From Schoenoplectus triqueter (Eukaryota > Streptophyta > Magnoliopsida > Poales > Cyperaceae): a DNA stretch of 33,376 nt. The position numbers and the translations under genes were made by a program. Positions 27,525-33,376 of the stretch are shown here, in pieces (positions within the stretch are counted from its first letter, which is position 1; every line of letters starts with the position of its first letter). Where the stretch lies: contig CAXKVV010001007.1 of the NCBI GenBank assembly GCA_964058805.1, forward strand, positions 1 through 33,376, written 5' to 3'. The notes beneath the pieces were generated by a model. That model did no database searches, was not told the DNA's origin, and saw nothing but the letters and a program-made list of their open reading frames with translations.

Positions 27525-28650
27525 CTTGCCTGATGCGTTTGGCATTGAATAGCTGCTTCCTTCGAATTATGCAACTACAGAAGTTAGACTTATTGCAATG
27601 AAAATTTAGATAGTAACATACAAATTGATCATTGCCAGTACTTGGATCATATACACTTTCTGTAGTGAGGCCATAACAAAATGTCAAGATAGAAAGTGCC
27701 CCATAACCCAGGCAAAAGTAGGAGAACACTTTTGTGGTATATTACCTAATTGAATGATCAATTAATGGGTATGGGACTACAATTTAGCCCGTTTAGTAAA
27801 AGAAATAAAGCAGAGTATATCAAAATAGATCAAAAAAGATGAAAATGAATATTCAATCATGATGTATGGAACATGATAACCTTGGAAGATGTCAAACCAC
27901 TCCTATGGCTTCTCTTGAAAAATCAATTCAAGCAGACACGGTAATTTAAAAAAAAAAAAAAAGAGCTAGTTGTATAATACATTATTTTTGGGAAGGAAGC
28001 TCCCTCATTGTACTCATAGAAAAGAGCAGAGCATGTTACAGTAAAGCAATACAACATTAAATAAAGACAATTTAACAAATAAGCATCTTCCCGTGAAATT
28101 GCTATAAATGATATAAATCTAAGTATCAAGAACAAATTTTGCTCTTTTCAAGCTTCCGCGAAATTGCACTTTCAATTCTGAAATGAAGGAAAAAAAAAAT
28201 GAAGGAAGAATAACACAATCCTGGAATGTTCTTAACTAACCTTGGGCTTACGAAGATATCAAAGTAATATCACCCCTCTCACGCTCTATCCCTCTCTCGG
28301 TTGATCGCTCCGTTTTTCGTTCTTCAATTTGTTTAGTGTTATTTAACCGAACACTGTGAATGTATAGTACATGCATATCGAAGAGAGAGAAAACTAAAAG
28401 AGCGCCACAATAGACTATTGTTGTGTAGTCAGTGATTTGGTAACTATATAAAATTATAAATTGATAAAATTTACAAAGAGAAGCTACCCCACGCGCGAGA
28501 GAGAGAGATTAGGTTCGTGACCGCTCACGTCTTTCGACCTGTCCTGTAGCAGCAGAGACCTGACAACAAGAGAAGACCATTCAGGAGCAAAGTCACGCTC
28601 GTTTCTTTACAAGTGACTCTCTCTCGCGCCTATAACAACAACTCCATATA
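27525..28650 (-). promoter_or_regulatory. 5' region of the ABCC gene
   Basis: Upstream of the ABCC ATG. It should hold the 5' UTR and promoter, possibly with a 5' UTR intron (a donor-like CCCAAG/GTTAG on the minus strand near 28240). It contains GAGA/CTCT-rich blocks at 28497-28508 and 28617-28625. No clear TATA box. Boundaries are not determined. Confidence 0.4.
28493..28629. repeat. 13-bp GCGCGAGA inverted repeat
   Basis: GCGCGAGAGAGAG at 28493-28505 is perfectly inverted as CTCTCTCTCGCGC at 28617-28629, with 111 nt between. It lies about 1 kb upstream of the ABCC start. It could be terminal repeats of a small insertion or a promoter GA-repeat pair; no flanking duplication recognised. Confidence 0.6.
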
Positions 28651-28742
28651 CGACTTCTATAATAAAAGTGTTTGTAGTTTCCTTATTTTTGGGGGACCTT
28701 TCTGCATATAACATAAAATTAATTAATGATATGCTTTTGTTT

Positions 28743-28958
28743 GTTTGATCAAGTGTAGTAAATATTTTAAAGTGCTTTGAAATATTAAATAAAAGTGATT
28801 CAAAGTGGAGTAAAGTTGAAGCATATCTATATATAATTTATAATTAAAGCATTAAATTTTTTTTATATTTTTACATAAATTATTTCATTTATTATCAAAC
28901 ACTGTTGTTTTAAGATAATTTAACTTTTACTTCACTTTAACTACTATGTCAGCTAAAC
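28743..28958. mobile_element. Tourist-like MITE, diverged copy
   Basis: The left end GTTTGATCAAGTGTAGTAAA and the right end (complement GTTTAGCTGACATAGTAGTT) are loose inverted repeats. The interior AAGTGATTCAAAGTGGAGTA aligns with the element at 32112-32354. No ORF. Target-site duplication not resolved. Confidence 0.5.
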
Positions 28959-29570
28959 ATTGATAGTCATTGCCTTCATGGACTTTGGTTTCATATTTCA
29001 TCTGTCTCTGTTAAAATGCACACTTCCAATTAAAGATCCTGATCTTCAGAGGGTATATTGACAATCAATCAATTCGATCAATTAACATAAGTGATATCAG
29101 TATTTATTAAGTTGAAAATTATGGTTATTGATGTGTTACTTATGATGTATGTAATATTTATAAATACTAAGCTAGTATAATTTAATTTTTTTAATGTTTA
29201 CAATAATATACTAAAAGTATCGTAGACATTTGCCAGAAAAAAAAAAGTATCAGAATATGCGCCAACAAGGAAGTAAGTTGATGGTCACGGTCTCACGGAA
29301 TATAAATGGAGTGGAAAAAGTATAACAAAAAGGCAAAAAAAAAGTATAATAAAAGTGGAAAGGAAATTTTCAAAATGTGCCAGCAGTATATATGCACATC
29401 ATTGATTGAAGGAAAATAATTTTCATCCTCCGATGAAACTTTATATTTAGCTCGTCAGTGAATAGAAATACTTCATTTCAGTGAATAACATATTAAAAAT
29501 CGTTAACATACATAAATTTAAATTGATGTAAGATTATAATCTATCACAATATTTTTTGTAATATATATAG
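28959..29570. other. Gene-free AT-rich spacer
   Basis: No coding sequence, element end or RNA gene recognised. Short A-rich tracts near 29240 and 29330. Confidence 0.5.
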
Positions 29571-29572
29571 AG

Positions 29573-29928
29573 GTTGACTAAAATACAACGCGTTGTACGG
29601 ATGCACCCGTGCAACGCGTTAAAATATCAAAATTTTAAGTTAAAAATGACCGATCTAAACCATTCAATTTGTTTTTCATATCAAATTCTTGTAGAAAATT
29701 AAATTTTATATTTTTTGAATTACTATTTTTTGGGTAAGAAGAAAGTTGCTTGATTTAAGGAATTTGGATCGTCCAATAGTGTTGATTTTCTTCTTACTCA
29801 AAAAAAATTTCAAAAAATATAAAATTTGATTTTCTATAAGAATTTTATATGAAGAATAAATTGAACGATTTAGATTGGTCATTTTTAACTTAAATTTTAA
29901 AATTTTAGCGCGTTGTATTTTAGTCAAC
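29573..29928. mobile_element. MITE with long inverted repeats and perfect 20-bp termini
   Basis: GTTGACTAAAATACAACGCG at 29573-29592 is perfectly inverted at 29909-29928. Complementarity continues inward for roughly 100 nt with mismatches (TTAAGTTAAAAATGACC, then TAAATTTTATATTTTTTGAA-like blocks). The left arm has an extra CAACGCGTT copy near 29587-29623. The total is 356 bp. Flanks do not form an obvious duplication. Superfamily unassigned; the structure is foldback-like. No ORF. Confidence 0.8.
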
Positions 29929-30080
29929 TCCTCTCTCTCTTTCTTATATACTTCTTGTGGAATGCAAAAATGCGCTCTAACCTTCATGCAAAACAAAAAT
30001 TGGGCAAAAGTGCAAAATGAAACAATAAAATTTCCGTATTATTACTAGCCCCTCTTTTCTTTTTAAGAAATTATCAATAA

Positions 30081-30652
30081 AGCTGCAAATGAGTTAAGTT
30101 TGATCGAGTTAGGCTTAACTCAAACTTGACTCATAAAAAATTGAGTCGATCTCATAAAACGTTTCGAGCTGAAAAATCTAATTCAAACTTGACTCATTAT
30201 TATTTGAACTAACTCATGAGTTGGCTTGTAAGCCAATGCATGTACGTTGACTCGGTTTGATATTTATATTTAGTATGTCTACAAATTGTACATCTACAAA
30301 AATGATACATACGAAATTGATATATAAACAAATTATATTTTCAATAAAAAAATTTGTTGTGCTAATTTGAACAAATGGATCACTAAAAAAATTATCGAAT
30401 CAGATATATGAGCTGAGTCACAAGCGAGTATGATAAGTTGTTAAACCGCTGAGATGGTGAGATAACGAGAGAGATTATCAGATTAGAATTTAGCAAATAT
30501 ATATATATGCTATAATTATTCGAGCCAAGTCGAGTTACGAGTCAAGCCAACCACAATTCAAACTCGACTCATTTAACTATCAAACCAAATTAGCTCGAGT
30601 TTGAATCGAGCCCAAACTAAATCATGAGTCTGACCTTTTTTGTGCAGCCTTA
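30081..30652. mobile_element. hAT-type non-autonomous element (572 bp)
   Basis: A perfect 8-bp duplication ATCAATAA flanks it (30073-30080 and 30653-30660). The left end AGCTGCAAATGAG and right end (complement TAAGGCTGCACAAAA) are short imperfect inverted repeats. Subterminal zones carry GAGTTCAAACTCGACTC-like repeats on both sides of an AT-rich core. No ORF. Confidence 0.75.
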
Positions 30653-30660
30653 ATCAATAA

Positions 30661-32108
30661 TCATCAACTCTTTGAGAGCTAAAAAATGGCATTCATGAAT
30701 CAATTCCTTTTAAGAAATCATCATTTTTTTGTTGTCGGGTGATTTTTGAAAGTAGAATAAAAAATAAAACTTCCCATCTCGTAGTAAAATTCAAATATAT
30801 CAAGTATCTTACGGGTAATTTTATACTAATTATATGTAAAATAAATAAACTATTATTTATTGGTTGTTGTATTTTTTTTACATATTTTAGGGAAAAAGGA
30901 AAAAGCTACCTGATACGCTAACACATGGCGCCAAAAAACAAAAGAATACCATTTCCCATTCATTATTTATTCAGCTGTATAAAAATATCATATACAAAAA
31001 GGATTTTAATTTATATTTATATTATTTTAAATTTCAATGATTGATATCGACCCCATGTTTTCTAAAAAAGGAACTGTGTACACGACATTTTCTGTTTTTT
31101 TTATACATACTTTAAAATAGAGAAGAGAATAGTTGCTACAAAGTTCACGTTTTTCGTACAATGCAGAAAAGAAAAATGTATTGTAGAAACATTATTTTAT
31201 TTTAGAGAGATTGTCTGTTTTACTTTTATATCATATTACTCTTACCGGTTGCAACAGATATGATTAACATAATTGATTACTTATTTTCTGCTCATTAAAA
31301 TTTATTTTTACATTATTTTTAAGGATAATGTTAAAAATCTACTACAAAAGAAAGTTGAAATTTAACTATCATGTCTGTGTTTTGCTATGGCTCACTTTTC
31401 AAATGAAATATCATTCAATTTTACTTATACATTGATTAAAGTAAAATGATTATATTTGTTTAATTCAAAAAAGTATAATGTTATTTTAATTCTTAATTAA
31501 CATGATGAAATAAAATTCATATAATAAATAGGACATTCTGCAATTAATGAACATTATATGGAGTAAACCGATTTAGCAAATTTTATTTCTTAATTAATAT
31601 GATTTTTTTTCTAATACCTTGTAAAGAGAATATATCTTCCATTGTATATTTCTAAGAACATCATCCTATTATGATATAAAATATGATAACAAACAAAATT
31701 AGAAGCAAATATAACTAATCGTTCTTCTTTTATGTAATAATCACAACTTTCCTCAAAAAATTCAATGAAATAATAAATATAATTCAAATTTGATAGCAAA
31801 ATGATGTCTTTTAGGAAAGATATATCATAAATTATATATTTTTTTAATGTAGCGGATGTATTATGAATTTAGCAGAAACTTTAATATTTTTCATTACAAT
31901 ATATCACGTTACAAAAATCTCTGATATACCTAATGATTCATGTTTTATCTGAAAACTAATCAATGAATTTCAATCAATCCTGATTATTATGGAATCAGAA
32001 AACTTACACACTTAATAAGAAATAGACATTATCAATTACATATGAACTAGGGTTGTCCTCCCGCTTTGTTGCAAAATAAAATCACTTGGTGGACAGCAAA
32101 TTATCCCC
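30661..32108. other. Gene-free AT-rich spacer
   Basis: About 1.4 kb of very AT-rich DNA. Open frames are short and low-complexity. No gene, RNA or convincing element termini recognised. Confidence 0.5.
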
Positions 32109-32111
32109 TTA

Positions 32112-32354
32112 TTTGGTAGATATAGTAAATGTGTAATAAGCTTTAAAGCAATTTAAAGTATTAAACTGAAGTGATTTTAGGTGGAGTAAAGTTAAACCAC
32201 ATTCATAAATGCTTAAAGTTAAAGCACCATTTTTTTTCTCTCTTTCAACATATTTTACACAAACTACATCTATTTACTGTGCTTCTACCAAATATTATTG
32301 CTTTAAATGCAGTTTAATTTTTACTCCGATTTAATTTTACTACGCTTGCCAAAC
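32112..32354. mobile_element. Tourist-like MITE (PIF/Harbinger-type)
   Basis: The left end TTTGGTAGATATAGTAAA and right end (complement GTTTGGCAAGCGTAGTAAA) are imperfect inverted repeats. Both flanks read TTA (32109-32111 and 32355-32357), the usual Tourist target duplication. The interior shares blocks with 28743-28958. No ORF. Confidence 0.65.
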
Positions 32355-32357
32355 TTA

Positions 32358-33197
32358 TTATAAAATTAGTCTTAGACCACTTTATCGATACTTATTATAA
32401 AATATAAATGTAATATGAGTAATAAAAATGTGAGACACCTCAATTTATTTTTGTTTAGTCAAATTCTCTTAATTTTTGAATTTATTTACTTTTCTAGAGA
32501 TATACAAAATTATTGTGAAAATGAAGATATTAGATCTCACTTTTCATGACCAAATATTTATTATTAAAAAATTAAGTAAATAAGAAATCTTTGTGATGTG
32601 GCCACTAGTTGTGCGTATTCAAATTTTTCCTAAAGCAGCGATTTGGTTGCAACATAACCCCTATACAGTGGCGAAACTAAAGCCACAGTAAAAGAGGCCA
32701 GACATCCCCTCCCCCATAAATTATATATTTTGTATTTTTCATCCTTTAAATTTTATATATTTTTAAATACAAGTATTCTTTGGTCCTCTTATAAAAATGA
32801 AATTGTATTATATTTATGATTTAGCCCCCTCTAATTCTAATTTATGATTCTTCCCCTGCCTCTATTATTTATGAATTCACATCGCCTGCAGTACTTCACG
32901 TGTGAAGTGTCCGTTTTTAATGTGGCCCCTATAAATTCAACCATCACCATTGTCTTTGTCTCGTCCGCAGTCCAAATCCTACGACTCATGATGAATCAAG
33001 ATAATTACTCTACGGTAAATTACCGTAGAGGAAATGCACTCATTATTTATTTGTCGAGTCTCATCCACTTACGTCGACTTTTTCAGGTTCCATATGACAG
33101 AGAAAAAAACATTAAATGGGAATGAGCGACTCAGAACTTCTATGTTCTGCCCTTTTTTTTTCTTTTTATATATAAGATCAAAAGAGACTGCATAATT
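32358..33197. other. Gene-free spacer
   Basis: AT-rich. A CAGTGGCGAAAC element-like start at about 32667 has no recognised partner. A perfect palindrome lies at 33008-33030. The small plus-strand frame at 32844-33125 resembles no protein I know. Confidence 0.45.
33008..33030. repeat. Perfect 23-nt palindrome
   Basis: CTCTACGGTAA and TTACCGTAGAG flank a single central A: 11-bp arms with a 1-nt centre. Function unknown. Confidence 0.9.
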
Positions 33198-33376
33198 GGG
33201 GTCCGTTTGATAAATTAAGAAATAGATTTGGAAGAGTGGTAGAATAATATTTTTTGGAAGAGTGGTAGAAGAGTGATATTCTTGACTATTCGGAAGAATG
33301 AAAATATTGTCTGGCAGTTGTTAATCATAATAATTAAAATATGGATAATTATGATACTAATAATGATGATGATAAT
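33198..33376. mobile_element. Left end of a possible MITE, cut by the window edge
   Basis: GGGGTCCGTTTGATAAA resembles the GGGTC(T/C)GTTTGG-type starts of Tourist-like elements. Inside, an 18-nt direct repeat TTTGGAAGAGTGGTAGAA occurs at 33227-33244 and 33253-33270. The other end is outside the window, so the call is tentative. Confidence 0.35.

Noticed and set aside
27525..27574. N-terminal extension of the ABCC reading frame beyond exon 2
   Set aside because: The frame opens on a TTG and has no ATG before exon 2; it crosses a good intron acceptor at 27424.
30925..30937. TGGCGCC, which resembles a retrotransposon primer-binding site or an E2F site
   Set aside because: No LTRs, no gag-pol coding sequence and no nearby gene; a chance match is enough.

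Overview
The window is nuclear DNA from a flowering plant, most likely a dicot-type genome. Genes are split by many GT-AG introns, the intergenic DNA is very AT-rich, short non-autonomous DNA transposons are abundant, and every gene belongs to a known plant family. The sequence alone does not fix the species. I see no prokaryotic operon, CRISPR array, viral gene, LTR-retrotransposon ORF or tRNA/rRNA gene.

Layout. 1-2775 (minus): a decayed coiled-coil NB-ARC-LRR resistance gene with stops and frameshifts, split in its RNBS-D motif by a roughly 630-bp G-rich insertion. 3943-11396 (minus): an intact five-exon NAD(P)-dependent reductase of the DFR/CCR-like extended SDR family (335 aa), with a 5.1-kb intron full of transposon remnants; a broken copy of its last exon lies just downstream. 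12965-15569 (minus): an intact eight-exon FCF1/UTP24 gene (198 aa, PIN-domain endonuclease of the small-subunit processome), with a cluster of TGGGCC/T site II elements upstream. 17339-18322 (plus): an intact three-exon VOC/glyoxalase-fold protein (121 aa). 19152-27524 (minus): an intact thirteen-exon full-size ABCC (MRP) transporter closest in my judgement to ABCC10 (1486 aa). 27525-33376: promoter/5' region of the transporter, then about 5 kb of gene-free AT-rich DNA with several MITEs.

FCF1 and the VOC gene are divergent; the VOC gene and the ABCC gene are convergent, 829 bp apart. I see no functional link among the genes: one serves ribosome biogenesis, one transport, one reductive specialised metabolism, one is a small metabolic-fold protein, and one is a dead immune receptor.

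All splice sites given were placed by hand. For the four intact genes the exon lengths sum to complete reading frames: 1008, 597, 366 and 4461 nt. Three small elements (7778-8170, 16196-16580, 30081-30652) have perfect 8-bp target-site duplications and so look like hAT-type insertions; others have imperfect or unresolved duplications. I found no convincing undescribed biological system. The most informative material is the death record of the resistance gene, the transposon insertions, and a few fine gene-structure points.
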